NCBI RefSeq assembly: GCF_008017805.1
Contig: NZ_VRTT01000082.1
Location: 1 to 32,256, forward strand
Source: Paenibacillus sp. N3.4
GTDB lineage: Bacteria; Bacillota; Bacilli; Paenibacillales; NBRC-103111
Reading direction: 5' to 3'
Length of the DNA stretch: 32,256 nt
Part shown: one piece after another, positions 1 through 8,471 of the stretch
How positions within the stretch are numbered: position 1 is the first letter of the stretch
How the letters are laid out: each line of letters starts with the position of its first letter
Notes under the pieces: model-generated
What the model was told of the DNA's origin: nothing
The model's input: the letters and a program-made list of their open reading frames with translations, nothing else
The model's database searches: none
Program-made: the position numbers and the translations under genes

Positions 1-52
1 GAATTCGCACGGATTATGGACCCAACTCAAACGGGAGCGGAGAAAACATGTA

Positions 53-80
53 GATTCGCATGAATGTAATCACGCGAATC
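53..80. repeat. Inverted repeat GATTCGC/GCGAATC
   Basis: GATTCGC at 53-59 is mirrored by GCGAATC at 74-80 around a 14-base loop. It is flanked on both sides by a related GCGGAGAAAA element (near 37-46 and 84-93) followed shortly by ATGTA, giving a loose direct repeat. No gene is recognised between 1 and 455, and the function of the repeats is unknown. Confidence 0.35.
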
Positions 81-208
81 GATGCGGAGAAAAAAAGATG
101 TACAATTGCAGTAATTTTTATCATTTTCTTCACAATCCTTGCTTTGGAATAAATCCTTTCCATTGCAACGAGAACCATTAGTTCAACATATATAGAAACA
201 TTTTTTGC

Positions 209-236
209 AAAAAGCGCTGACTCAGCGCTTTTTTTC
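209..236. terminator. Intrinsic terminator, probably bidirectional
   Basis: A perfect stem AAAAGCGCTGA / TCAGCGCTTTT surrounds a one-base centre and is followed by a T run on the plus strand; the A run upstream gives the same on the minus strand. It probably ends a transcript entering from outside the left edge. No coding sequence is supported on either side of it within the window. Confidence 0.6.
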
Positions 237-455
237 TTTGTCAGAACCTCACAGACAGGTAAAAGGCAGAGCCCTATCAAGACTTGTAAGGACCAGACCT
301 AATGGAAATCGAAGCGCCGACTAACGACCATATTTTAGAAATAGGCTAAGATTGGAACAAGAGAAGTATCACCGTCCTTATCCCCTGGATCGCAAAGCCG
401 ACGGAACTATCGTCCGTCCGTGAACTCACTTGCTAATGAAGGAGCATGATGTTAA

Positions 456-1304
456 ATGAAAACTGTAGCTGTAACAGGAGCTAGCGGCAAGCTTGGAAAC
501 GAGGTTGTCAAGCATTTGCTTAAAGAGGGTTATCAGGTTGTCGCGCTGGATGAGCACAAATCCGTTCAGTTCCAATGCAAGCAAATCCGCGTGAATCTAA
601 ATGATTTCGGTCAGGTCGTTGCAGGGCTGGCCGGAGCGGATGCGGTGATCCATTTGGCCGCTATTCCGGCTCCACTCGATCACACGCATTCGTACATTTT
701 TTCCAATAACGTGCTATCGACGTACAACGTGCTGGAGGCTGCTTCGGTGCTCGGGATCGGGAAGGTTACGCTCGGCTCAAGCGAATCGTCATACGGCTTC
801 TGCTGGGCGCCGAAACCTTTCGATCCACACTATGTGCCTGTGGATGAGGAGCATCCTCAGCTGCCGCAGGAATGCTATGGTTTATCCAAGATTATTAATG
901 AGCAAACAGCCAGTATGTTTCATCGTCGTACGGGGATGCAGGTGATGTCGCTACGCTTCTCTATGATTGTGACCCCCCAACAGTATCATGCACTTGAGCC
1001 GGACATTCGTAATCCGGAACGGCACAAGCGGATTCTGTGGAGTTATATCGATATCCGGGATGCGGTAAGGGCGTGTATCGCTTCTCTCGGTACGCTCACG
1101 GTTGGATCGGCAGACCTTAATATTACAAGCGTCGATACGCTCAGCGACCGGAATACGGAGGAACTGCTTGATCGGTTTTATCCGAATGTTAAGGACCGGA
1201 GAAAACATTTCACAGGGCGCGAAGCGATTGTAAGCACGGAGCGGGCGTTCCACGTGCTGAACTGGAAAGCTGAGCATTCCTGGAGCGATACCATCCAGCG
1301 GTAA
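456..1304 (+). CDS. NAD-dependent epimerase/dehydratase (extended SDR family)
   Basis: This 282-residue protein has the N-terminal Rossmann motif TGASGKLG at residues 7-14, a serine pair at 111-112 and the catalytic pair of the extended short-chain dehydrogenases, Tyr141 and Lys145, in YGLSK. The family oxidises, reduces or epimerises nucleotide sugars and related substrates using NAD; the substrate cannot be read from the sequence. The length is slightly short for the family, which usually has 300 or more residues. The start is fixed by GAAGGAG at 438-444. It is a single-gene unit ending at the hairpin at 1332-1363. In this arrangement the neighbouring AraC-type gene would be the obvious regulator, but that gene is broken. 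Confidence 0.85.
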   Translation: MKTVAVTGASGKLGNEVVKHLLKEGYQVVALDEHKSVQFQCKQIRVNLNDFGQVVAGLAGADAVIHLAAIPAPLDHTHSYIFSNNVLSTYNVLEAASVLGIGKVTLGSSESSYGFCWAPKPFDPHYVPVDEEHPQLPQECYGLSKIINEQTASMFHRRTGMQVMSLRFSMIVTPQQYHALEPDIRNPERHKRILWSYIDIRDAVRACIASLGTLTVGSADLNITSVDTLSDRNTEELLDRFYPNVKDRRKHFTGREAIVSTERAFHVLNWKAEHSWSDTIQR

Positions 1305-1331
1305 ACATTCTGTCTGTTGTTGCATGGATAG

Positions 1332-1363
1332 CCTTGAAGAGCGTTCAACTCTTCAGGGTTTTT
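1332..1363 (+). terminator. Rho-independent terminator after the epimerase gene
   Basis: CCTTGAAGAG (1332-1341) pairs with CTCTTCAGGG (1349-1358), including one G-U pair, and is followed by TTTTT. The right arm also contains the stop codon of the minus-strand AraC remnant, so the two convergent genes share this short stretch. Confidence 0.7.
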
Positions 1364-2048
1364 CGTCATCGTTTCGGCCGGCAGTTCGGTACATGCTCTT
1401 GAATTGCTCAGGAGTTAACCCTTCCAGCCGGCGGAACGTCGCTACGAAATGGCTCGGATCGGTAAAGCCAACCATGCCCGAGATCACCTTGATGGTCAAC
1501 TCGCCTTTCCGGGCGAGAAGCTCCTTGGACTTCTGCAGTCGCAGTTGAAGGAAGTACGAATAAGGGCTTGTTCCGAAGGTGTTTCGAAACAGCTCATTCA
1601 GATGCTGGGAATTCGGGCTTGATATGCACGTTCTTCATGAATGCATGGAACAGCTCATAAAATAATTCGGGCTTGTCCAACTGGTATAAATTGGAGTTAT
1701 GCAACCCGATGGCACTGAGAATGGATTGGACCAAGGATCCGCTAAAAGTTATATAGTAAGTCTTCCAAGCGGGAGTCAGGGCGGCGTATTCATGAGGGAC
1801 GCCTGGCAGCAGAAGAACTCCTTGTCCCGGCTTCATAATGAAATGCTGCCCAGCAAACGAAAACTGTCCTTCTCCTTCGAAGATTTGCAACCAGTGATAA
1901 TACGGATAGCCGCTCGTCCTGCGTAGGGGAGTTGATGAGGATTAAAGCCGATGCTCTTCAGAGTAAATGGGACTTTGTTGTTCGCGGAACTTATTATCCC
2001 TTTCAAAGTAGAATATACTAGAAGATTGTATTGAATAAGGAATGACAA
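1353..2048 (-). pseudogene. AraC-family transcriptional regulator, decayed
   Basis: Three frames on the minus strand together make most of an AraC regulator. The first (about 2048-1920) ends GFNPHQLPYAG. The second (about 1920-1605) continues SGYPYYHWLQIFEGEGQ and carries the cupin-like sensor domain (PGQGVLLLPGVPHEYA). The third (about 1612-1353) gives the second helix-turn-helix (QHLNELFRNTFGTSP, then VGFTDPSHFVATFRR). Two frame changes lie near 1915-1925 and 1600-1612. At the second one, roughly 60-70 residues expected between the sensor domain and the last HTH, including the first HTH helices, are absent. This makes it a real pseudogene and not just a sequencing slip. The intact protein would have been about 290 residues and probably controlled the adjacent epimerase. 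Confidence 0.75.
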
Positions 2049-2130
2049 ACGATGTTGGAAAAAAGTCGCGAACCTGAGGAAACGCCTTATACTTTAACCA
2101 TATGATTAGGATCTAAGCGAAAGGAGAAGG

Positions 2131-2700
2131 ATGATGAAATTATTGTGGGATAGAATGGAGAACTGGCTTAAGGTTCATGCTCCTGACGTCTTAGTGGATC
2201 TCAATCAAGGTGCGAGCGAGTTAGAAATTTCGGGATTAGAAACTGCTGTGGGCTATGAACTTCCAAGCGATCTAAAGGAATCTTTGCGTATTCACAATGG
2301 ACAGTCGGGTGATTCTCAGTGGCTTATTGCAGGTTGGGAATTACTTTCAACAGCGCGCATTCTTGAAGAGTGGAATGTTTGGAAGGGACTCTATGATAAA
2401 GAATCATTTAAAGAATGGGATGTAAAATCCCAAGAAGGGGTAGCGAATGTTTGGTGGCAACCAGCATGGATACCATTAACTTATAACGGTTGTGGTGATC
2501 ATCATTGTCTTGATTTAGCACCAGCCAACGGTGGCAAGAATGGTCAAATCATAACGATGTGGCACGATTCGGAAGTGAGAGAAGTATTAGCAAAAAATTA
2601 TACGCAATGGTTTGAGCATCTTGTTCGAACATTTGAATTGAATGATGCAGAATATGTTTTTGAAAGTGGCGATTTCGAATTTGATGCAGCTCAAAAATGA
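2131..2700 (+). CDS. SMI1/KNR4 (SUKH) family protein
   Basis: The 189-residue protein has the SMI1/KNR4 layout: an N-terminal LEISGLETAVGYELPSDLKE segment followed by RIHNGQ, and a centre with WIPLTYNGCGDHHCLDLAP and GQIITMWHDS. Many members of this superfamily are immunity proteins that protect against cognate toxins, while others have general regulatory roles; no toxin gene is visible here. AAGGAG at 2121-2126 supports the start at 2131, or at the adjacent ATG at 2134. The stop is 31 bases upstream of the next gene, so the two are probably co-transcribed. No signal peptide is visible and the protein is probably cytoplasmic. Confidence 0.8.
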   Translation: MMKLLWDRMENWLKVHAPDVLVDLNQGASELEISGLETAVGYELPSDLKESLRIHNGQSGDSQWLIAGWELLSTARILEEWNVWKGLYDKESFKEWDVKSQEGVANVWWQPAWIPLTYNGCGDHHCLDLAPANGGKNGQIITMWHDSEVREVLAKNYTQWFEHLVRTFELNDAEYVFESGDFEFDAAQK

Positions 2701-2731
2701 AGCATATAACGAATTTGAAGGGGGACTAGTC

Positions 2732-3394
2732 ATGCGATATACAATGCTAATTAGTATTTTCTTCATTTTGTTCATTTTCGGTTGCGAGGAGCAAAAACTT
2801 ATAGATTATATTACTCAGGAGTCGCCAGCTACAGTTGAGAAAAAACAAGACTTCATTCTTTTTGAAAACAATAACGATGGAATGTCTCGTCGCAACCAAG
2901 AGTACGACTCGCAGAAAAAAGGAAAATTGGTCGTTGATCCGAACTATTATACTCAAAATGAATTTAAACGTGGTGAAGTGGTTTATTATAAAACACCTGC
3001 AATTGATAAGAAAAAATATCCCCGCTTGAATCCGTCTGAACATAATATCTCACGGGTAATCGCTCTCCCTGGTGAAGTTGTGCAAATAAAAAAAGGTCAA
3101 GTTCAAGTGAATGGAAAAAAGTTAAATACCTTTTATGGAAAGGCCTTAAGTTGGGGATTGGATGAAGAAGAGTATTTCCATTCAATCAATCAGCCAGGTA
3201 CAGCTGTATGTGACGATTTATGCCAGAAAACGATGAAGAATTACTTTAATATGGATATGGATAAGTTTAAAGTACCAGACAATCATCTCTTTGTCATGGG
3301 TGATACTTGGTGGAGAAGTATCGACAGTCAGTTCTATGGACCTCTCCCCATGGATCTTGTTACAGGTAAAGTTCTGGGGTATGAAGAGAAATAA
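2732..3394 (+). CDS. Signal-peptidase-I-like (S26) lipoprotein, probably inactive
   Basis: An open frame extends upstream, but GAAGGGGGA at 2717-2725 fixes the start at 2732 and gives 220 residues. The N-terminus is a hydrophobic signal sequence ending in FIFGC with Cys18 as the likely lipidation site. The rest follows the S26 signal-peptidase fold: LVVDPNYY near 67-73, RGEVVYY near 80-86, SRVIALPGE at 107-115, GQVQVNGKKL, and GDTWWRSIDSQ at 190-200. The residue before Met51, where the catalytic serine normally sits, is Gly50, and the position of the general-base lysine is Ser107. It therefore probably does not cleave signal peptides. CDDLC (160-164) could form a disulphide. It follows the SMI1/KNR4 gene directly. 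Confidence 0.75.
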   Translation: MRYTMLISIFFILFIFGCEEQKLIDYITQESPATVEKKQDFILFENNNDGMSRRNQEYDSQKKGKLVVDPNYYTQNEFKRGEVVYYKTPAIDKKKYPRLNPSEHNISRVIALPGEVVQIKKGQVQVNGKKLNTFYGKALSWGLDEEEYFHSINQPGTAVCDDLCQKTMKNYFNMDMDKFKVPDNHLFVMGDTWWRSIDSQFYGPLPMDLVTGKVLGYEEK

Positions 3395-3509
3395 TGGCAT
3401 GGTATTTGGTTGTTGATAAGACGATTATATGTGTTACAAGGAGAAAGGCGATGCCAATTGGGATGTTCAAGCGGTTAAAGCGGATATCAACAAGGTTGTG
3501 AGATGTCTC

Positions 3510-3990
3510 ACGCGGCTTCTGGCGTTCACTATTTGCGTATCCGACGATTTGGTAGCGATATATGCATTTTATGGCGGCAAGTTTTTCAATGATGGGAATG
3601 TTCACGTATGGATGGGGGAAAAGTAGACAGCGAATAGATCATCAGCCAGAATGGTCCGAGTATGCCTTGTTTGGAAAAAAGATGACAGCGTTGTTTACGG
3701 TACTGCAATTGGCAGCGGGTCCGATGCTCCTGCTCAGTATGGACAAGAGTGTACAGAACAAGTTTATGGGAGGTTCGTTATTCCATACAAGTCTTCTTCT
3801 AACGGCGATACTACTAGCTATTGTTCTTTGTTGGCTGCTGCTGCTTCTTATCAAGAAAGATAGCAGAAAGGTATTTATTTCGTCGATAACTGTACTTTTG
3901 ATTGTTAATGAATTGGATTCGCCATGAAGTAAGGTAGCTGTATCTGGCTCCAAATATGGAGGAAGCGCCTCGCACGCTCGGTAAGTGATA
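3510..3990 (+). pseudogene. Remnant of a cytochrome-bd-subunit-I-like membrane protein
   Basis: One frame reads DVSRGFWRSLFAYPTIW, meets a TAG at about 3553-3555 and continues RYMHFMAASFSMMGMFTYGW. It then gives two further hydrophobic segments (TALFTVLQLAAGPMLLLS and TSLLLTAILLAIVLCWLLLL). Near 3910 the frame changes to NWIRHEVR, followed by another TAG and LYLAPNMEEAPRTLGK. From memory, this order (YP..W.RY.H...AS, two helices, R..VR..YL.P) matches CydA-like quinol oxidase proteins of anaerobes and some Firmicutes. The several stops and frame changes mean it is dead. No start codon with a ribosome binding site was found, so the left limit is approximate. Confidence 0.5.
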
Positions 3991-4032
3991 GTGAGTGTAT
4001 TTATAAGGTCAGACCCATATGTGTACTATTAC

Positions 4033-4078
4033 AAAATAGACGTCTACACCAGCTATATAGGTGTAGACGTCTATTTTT
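4033..4078. terminator. Strong bidirectional terminator
   Basis: An 18-base perfect stem (AAAATAGACGTCTACACC at 4033-4050, its complement at 4060-4077) encloses a nine-base loop, with A and T runs at the two ends. It separates the membrane-protein remnant from the minus-strand AraC gene and would stop transcription from both sides. Confidence 0.8.
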
Positions 4079-4145
4079 GCCATTTGGCTGGCTGTTGTCA
4101 ACTATGCTTTATTGGGGGATTCTCTGGTAAACCTAGAGGGTGTTT

Positions 4146-5000
4146 CTACATATTTTTACGATAAAAGTTGGGTGCTGATCCAACATGCTTTTTAAAAAGA
4201 CGGGAAAAGTAATAAACATCCTTGTAACCTAACGCTTCTGAGATATTTTTAATGGGTAACTCTGTATTAATAAGGATTTTTTTAGCTTCAGCTACTTTTA
4301 GACGATGTATGTAATCATTTAATGGATAGCCACTATAATCGTAGATGATTCTTCTCAGTGTCGGTAGAGAGACATGGTGTTTCTTCGCAGTTGCTGTAGC
4401 ATTAAAGGGCAGGTAGAGGGAATTGGAAATATCTTCGACAATGGCGATCATACGATGATTTTTATTGCTTTTTAAGTACGTATCATCATCCATTATGATG
4501 TCATATAGCATAGATTCCAACAACAGAGAAGCACGGTCTGCATTTGACGGGGAACCGCTTTTCATCAGCATGAATATGCGATCTATTTTATTTAGCTGTG
4601 CTTCACATTCTCTTATTTTCTTCACTGTTCCTGGTTGAATAGGCCAATTCTTCAACCATTCTGCGATACGTTCACCCTCAATTGAAAAGTAATATTCATC
4701 CCAAAACCCCTTAGGGTCAGGACCATAATCAAAAGTAGCATTCGGATAGAAGAAAAATAGACTTCCTCCTTCGACAATATGTCTAATCCCCTTATTGACT
4801 TGGTACGTTCCTTTTCCTTTTGTTATTAATACAATAGCCCATTTTGAAAAGTGTGCATTATATCTCGGCATTGTTCTGTAGTGCAAGTATCCAACTGTTG
4901 AAATCATTAAAGATTTAACGTTAAGTTTACTGACATCAACTTTTACGTCAATAATGTTTTTTATATAATTATTGATCATATTATCCATCAATAATTCCAT
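4146..5000 (-). CDS. AraC-family transcriptional regulator of the adjacent ABC operon
   Basis: The protein has a cupin-type sensor half (KGKGTYQVNKG, then GGSLFFFYPNATFDYGP) and a C-terminal pair of helix-turn-helix motifs ending in EALGYKDVYYFSRLFKKHVG, typical of AraC regulators. An ATG at 5009 lies only one base from the GGGAGG at 5011-5016. The ATG at 5000 has a normal ten-base gap and is the likelier start, giving 284 residues. It is transcribed away from the carbohydrate transporter operon that begins at 5255 and probably activates it in response to the imported sugar. No frame break is seen, in contrast to the operon it should control. Confidence 0.85.
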   Translation of the reverse strand: MELLMDNMINNYIKNIIDVKVDVSKLNVKSLMISTVGYLHYRTMPRYNAHFSKWAIVLITKGKGTYQVNKGIRHIVEGGSLFFFYPNATFDYGPDPKGFWDEYYFSIEGERIAEWLKNWPIQPGTVKKIRECEAQLNKIDRIFMLMKSGSPSNADRASLLLESMLYDIIMDDDTYLKSNKNHRMIAIVEDISNSLYLPFNATATAKKHHVSLPTLRRIIYDYSGYPLNDYIHRLKVAEAKKILINTELPIKNISEALGYKDVYYFSRLFKKHVGSAPNFYRKNM

Positions 5001-5254
5001 TTGGTGCATTCCTCCCTTTAAAATCGCGTGATACTATGTAAGTATATATAATGATTTGATGATATAAGATATGTGTTAGTTACTTTTTATTTATTTTAAG
5101 CGAGGTTTTAGAGAATTGCAATTGGTATAGTAGACATAATTTTAAGGCAGAGGTGAGTGGAAAATGATAAGCATGAGAATCGTTTAAACAATGAAAATCT
5201 GAAGAGTTGTTTTCTACTGGGGGAAATCTTGAATTATTCAATGGGGGGATCAAC

Positions 5255-6148
5255 ATGAAGCTTAATGCTGAAAAAAGAGAAGCTAGAAATTTCTATTTGT
5301 TCATTATGCCTTGGTTATTAGGTGCTATTGTATTTACATGTTATCCGGTTATGGCTTCGTTATACTACAGTTTCACGGAATACGATATTATTCATCCAGC
5401 TAAATGGGTTGGTCTTAGTAATTTCACAAAAATGTTCCACGATGAATTGTTTTGGAGGGGCGTTAAAGCAACTGTTGTCTTCACCGTTTTAGTGTGCCGT
5501 TACAGCTTCTTCTAGCATTGATCCTCGCTTTATTAGTAAATCAGAAAATTCCATTTCGTGGCTTGTTTCGGACTCTATTATACTTTCCAAGTATGATTTC
5601 TGGAGTTACTTTATCTTCTAGTATGGCTTTGGGTTTTTAATTCAAAAAGTGGAACTTTTAATTATCTGCTTGGTTTAATAGGTGTTCATGGTCCAAGCTG
5701 GCTGCAGGATGAAAAATGGGCGCTTACGGCTATGATCATTATGACGCTATGGGGAGCTGGCTCAGGAATGATTATCTTTCTTGCAGGTTTGCAAGGCGTC
5801 CCACGAATTATGTATGAAGCAGGGCAAATCGATGGTGTAAATCGCTGGCAATCATTATGGAATATCACGTTGCCAATCATTTCTCCCGTCATTTTGTTTC
5901 AACTTATTCTGGGTGTCATTCAATCTTTTCAAGTTTTTACACAAGCGTTTGTTATGACGCAAGGCGGTCCTCACTATGCTACACAATTCTATGTTTTCTA
6001 CTTATGGCAGACAGGGTTTGAATTTTATAATATGGGATACGCCTCAGCAATGGCGTGGTTATTACTAGTCATTGTCATGATCTTGACATACATCATTATG
6101 AAAGTTTCCAAGAAGTACGTACATTATGAAGGCGGTGATGGAGCATGA
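5255..6148 (+). pseudogene. Carbohydrate ABC permease, MalF/UgpA type, two frameshifts
   Basis: GGGGGGA at 5243-5249 fixes the start at 5255. The first frame gives YLFIMPWLLGAIVFTCYPVM and runs to VVFTVL, then hits a stop soon after 5494. The second frame continues VPLQLLLALILALLVNQKIP and ends in a TAA near 5640. The first frame resumes at about 5620 with LVWLWVFNSKSGTFNYLLG and carries the conserved permease loop EAGQIDGVNRWQSLWNITLP. The pattern fits one missing base near 5490 and one extra base near 5620. Corrected, it would be a normal protein of just under 300 residues with six membrane helices. The stop overlaps the next gene as ATGA. Confidence 0.85.
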
Positions 6149-7019
6149 GTAACCTTTCTACTCACAGCCGAATGACGAAAGCAAACGTTAAGAGGCGTGT
6201 GCAATGGTTCGACGTTTTCGTATTCATTTTATTGATATTACTCTCTGCCATCATGCTTATGCCATCGATTAATATGTTTTCATCAGCTTTTAAGACGCAA
6301 GCCGATATTCTGAAGTTTCCACCGAGCATTATTCCAAGCCATTTTGCATGGGAGAATTTCAGTGCATTATTTAAGGGATATGACTACCTAGTCTGGTATA
6401 AAAACAGCCTCTTCATTGCCGTTATTTGTGTATTCGGTACAGTAATTTCATCCGCGCTTGTGGCTTATGGATTTACAAGGTTTAAGGCGAAAGGGAAAGT
6501 TTTCTCTTTGTTTGCCTGCTGGGTATGATGATGCTGCCATATCCCGTAGTTATGATTCCACAGTTTCTTTTGTTCAAAGAATTAGGGTGGGTGGATACAT
6601 TTTTACCGGTTATTTTGCCAACATTTTTAGGTTCGTCCTATATGATTTTTTTAATGAGACAGTTTTTCACATCCCTGTCGAATGAAATTTTTGATGCCGC
6701 TAAAATTGATGGATGCTCTGAATTGGGGCAGTGGTGGAAAATTGCTTTGCCGTTGTCGGGACCTGTTGTTGCGTCTGTTGCTGTATTTTCCTTCATACAC
6801 AGCTGGAATGATATATTAGGGCAAGTTTTATACTTGAATTCATCAGATAAGTTTACGCTTGCTATTGGAATGACTTCTATGTACGCCTCAGTGACGCGCC
6901 TTGTCCCTTGGAATTTGGTTATGGTTGCAGCAATTTTAGCCGTAATACCAATCTTGGTTTTATTTTCAGTCGCACAAAGATACTTTGTAGAAAGCATCGT
7001 GCTGACTGGAGTAAAATAA
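6145..7019 (+). pseudogene. Carbohydrate ABC permease, MalG/UgpE type, one frameshift
   Basis: The first frame (6145-6528) has helix one (FVFILLILLSAIMLMPSI) and the region around LVAYGFTRFKAKGKVFSLF. The correct continuation LLGMMMLPYPVVMIPQFLLF lies in the frame that ends at 7019, so a single-base change occurred at about 6500-6515. The permease motif DAAKIDGCSELGQWWKIALP is intact, followed by the last two helices. The gene overlaps the preceding permease by four bases, which is typical of paired CUT1 permeases. Without correction the product stops after 127 residues and transport would be lost. Confidence 0.85.
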
Positions 7020-7055
7020 ATAAATTTGTTTTTATAAGAAGGGGAGGGTTCGGAA

Positions 7056-8444
7056 ATGAATAAAAGTAAGTTCACGTGGAAAAGTGTCATGATGCTCGTA
7101 GTTGGTGCTTTAGTGCTTTCAGGTTGTACAAGCAGTAAGAGTAGTAGTCCAGCAGTGGGAAATGGCAAAGGTGGAGAAAAAGTAACCATTTCTGAATTTG
7201 TACCTGATGTTCCTGAAAAAGTGTATATCGAGAAACTAATTCCAGATTTTGAAGCTAAGCATCCTAATATTTCAATTAAGATCGTCAAGGCACCTAGTAA
7301 TAATTTTGATGCTAAATTGCAATCGATGATTGCTGGTGGAATAGCGCCGGACGTTACTTCCCACTGGGGCAATGCAGGCTTTCCAGAATTTCTGGATAAA
7401 GATTTAATTCTGGATATGACGGACCTGATCAAAGCTGATCATTTTAAGCCATCCGATTATGGAATAACGGATAAAGCAATGGATACGTATAAAGTGAACG
7501 GTAAAAATTATGGTATTCCTGTTTACAGTTACGTTACGGTAATGCTTTATAATAAAGATTTGTTCGATAAGGCAAAGGTGCCGTATCCGCCATCTAGTTA
7601 TGAAGATAAATCATGGACTTTTGATAAAATGATGGAATATGCAAAAAAGCTTAGTAATCAATCCGATAATTTGGATCAAGTCCAATATGGTTTAGATTGG
7701 CATTGGGGTGGATCGCAAAGAGATATGATGCTCAGCTATTTTGGAGCAAAGATATACTCGGACGATACTTGGAAAAACGGTGGTCATGCTACAGCCTCTT
7801 ACTTTAATTCACCAGAGGTAATTAAGGCCGCTCAAACGTATAACGATATGGTTTATAAGGATAAAGTGTCACCATCCAGTGAATTTACAAAAGCGGTAGC
7901 CGGTCAAGGTGGAGATGCCTTTGCAACTGGGAAAGTAGGCATGTATGTTGGCGGTGCATGGAAATTAACCGCTATTAAAAATTATAACTTTAAGGTGGGT
8001 GTCGCTGCTATTCCAGCTGTCAGCGGCGATAACTCTCGAAATGTGCTTTATGTGGATCCTTTGGTTATTCTGAAAGATTCGAAGCATCCAAAAGAAGCAT
8101 TTGAATGGATTAAATACCAAATGAACAAAGACGTGCAAGAGAAAACGATTGAATTAAGCGGGGGTACGCCACCTTCAAATCAAGAAGCGGTAGAAAAATA
8201 CTACAACTTATACGCACCTGGCATTGATCCCAAGGATATGAAGAATATGGTTGAAGGTGGTTATAAATATGGCACAGAAGCCTACAATCACTTAATTACG
8301 AGTTATTCAGAAATCTCTAATGCGGTTCGTAACGAACTGGATCCACTTGATAATGGTAAAAAAACAGCGGCAGAAGTAGCACCGGAAATTCAAAAGAAAG
8401 TGAATGCGATTCTTACTGATAAAAACGCTAAATATAAAAAATAA
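7056..8444 (+). CDS. Carbohydrate ABC transporter substrate-binding lipoprotein (family 1)
   Basis: This intact 462-residue protein has a lipoprotein signal ending VGALVLSGC, with Cys24 as the lipidated residue. Features of extracellular family-1 sugar-binding proteins follow: FEAKHPNISIKIVKAPSNN, then GGIAPDVTSHWG, GIPVYSYVTVMLYNKDLFDK, GKVGMYVGGAWK and KHPKEAFEWIKY. GGGGAGG at 7040-7046 supports the start. It lies 36 bases after the second permease gene, whereas the binding protein usually comes first. It would capture an oligosaccharide or monosaccharide outside the membrane and hand it to the two permeases, if those are functional. The sugar cannot be inferred. Confidence 0.9.
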   Translation: MNKSKFTWKSVMMLVVGALVLSGCTSSKSSSPAVGNGKGGEKVTISEFVPDVPEKVYIEKLIPDFEAKHPNISIKIVKAPSNNFDAKLQSMIAGGIAPDVTSHWGNAGFPEFLDKDLILDMTDLIKADHFKPSDYGITDKAMDTYKVNGKNYGIPVYSYVTVMLYNKDLFDKAKVPYPPSSYEDKSWTFDKMMEYAKKLSNQSDNLDQVQYGLDWHWGGSQRDMMLSYFGAKIYSDDTWKNGGHATASYFNSPEVIKAAQTYNDMVYKDKVSPSSEFTKAVAGQGGDAFATGKVGMYVGGAWKLTAIKNYNFKVGVAAIPAVSGDNSRNVLYVDPLVILKDSKHPKEAFEWIKYQMNKDVQEKTIELSGGTPPSNQEAVEKYYNLYAPGIDPKDMKNMVEGGYKYGTEAYNHLITSYSEISNAVRNELDPLDNGKKTAAEVAPEIQKKVNAILTDKNAKYKK

Positions 8445-8471
8445 TGTTCGAAGAGGTTAGGAGGCATAACC

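Noticed and set aside
14..280. Open frame of 88 codons on the minus strand at the left edge
   Set aside because: It crosses the terminator at 209-236 and has no recognisable motif or good ribosome binding site.
5164..5187. Eight-codon frame MISMRIV behind AGAGGTGAG, a possible leader peptide
   Set aside because: There is no attenuator hairpin after it and no codon bias that suggests a sensing role; it may be chance.
6638..7432. 264-codon open frame on the minus strand
   Set aside because: It lies entirely opposite the second permease and the binding protein, which have clear family motifs, so it is a shadow frame.
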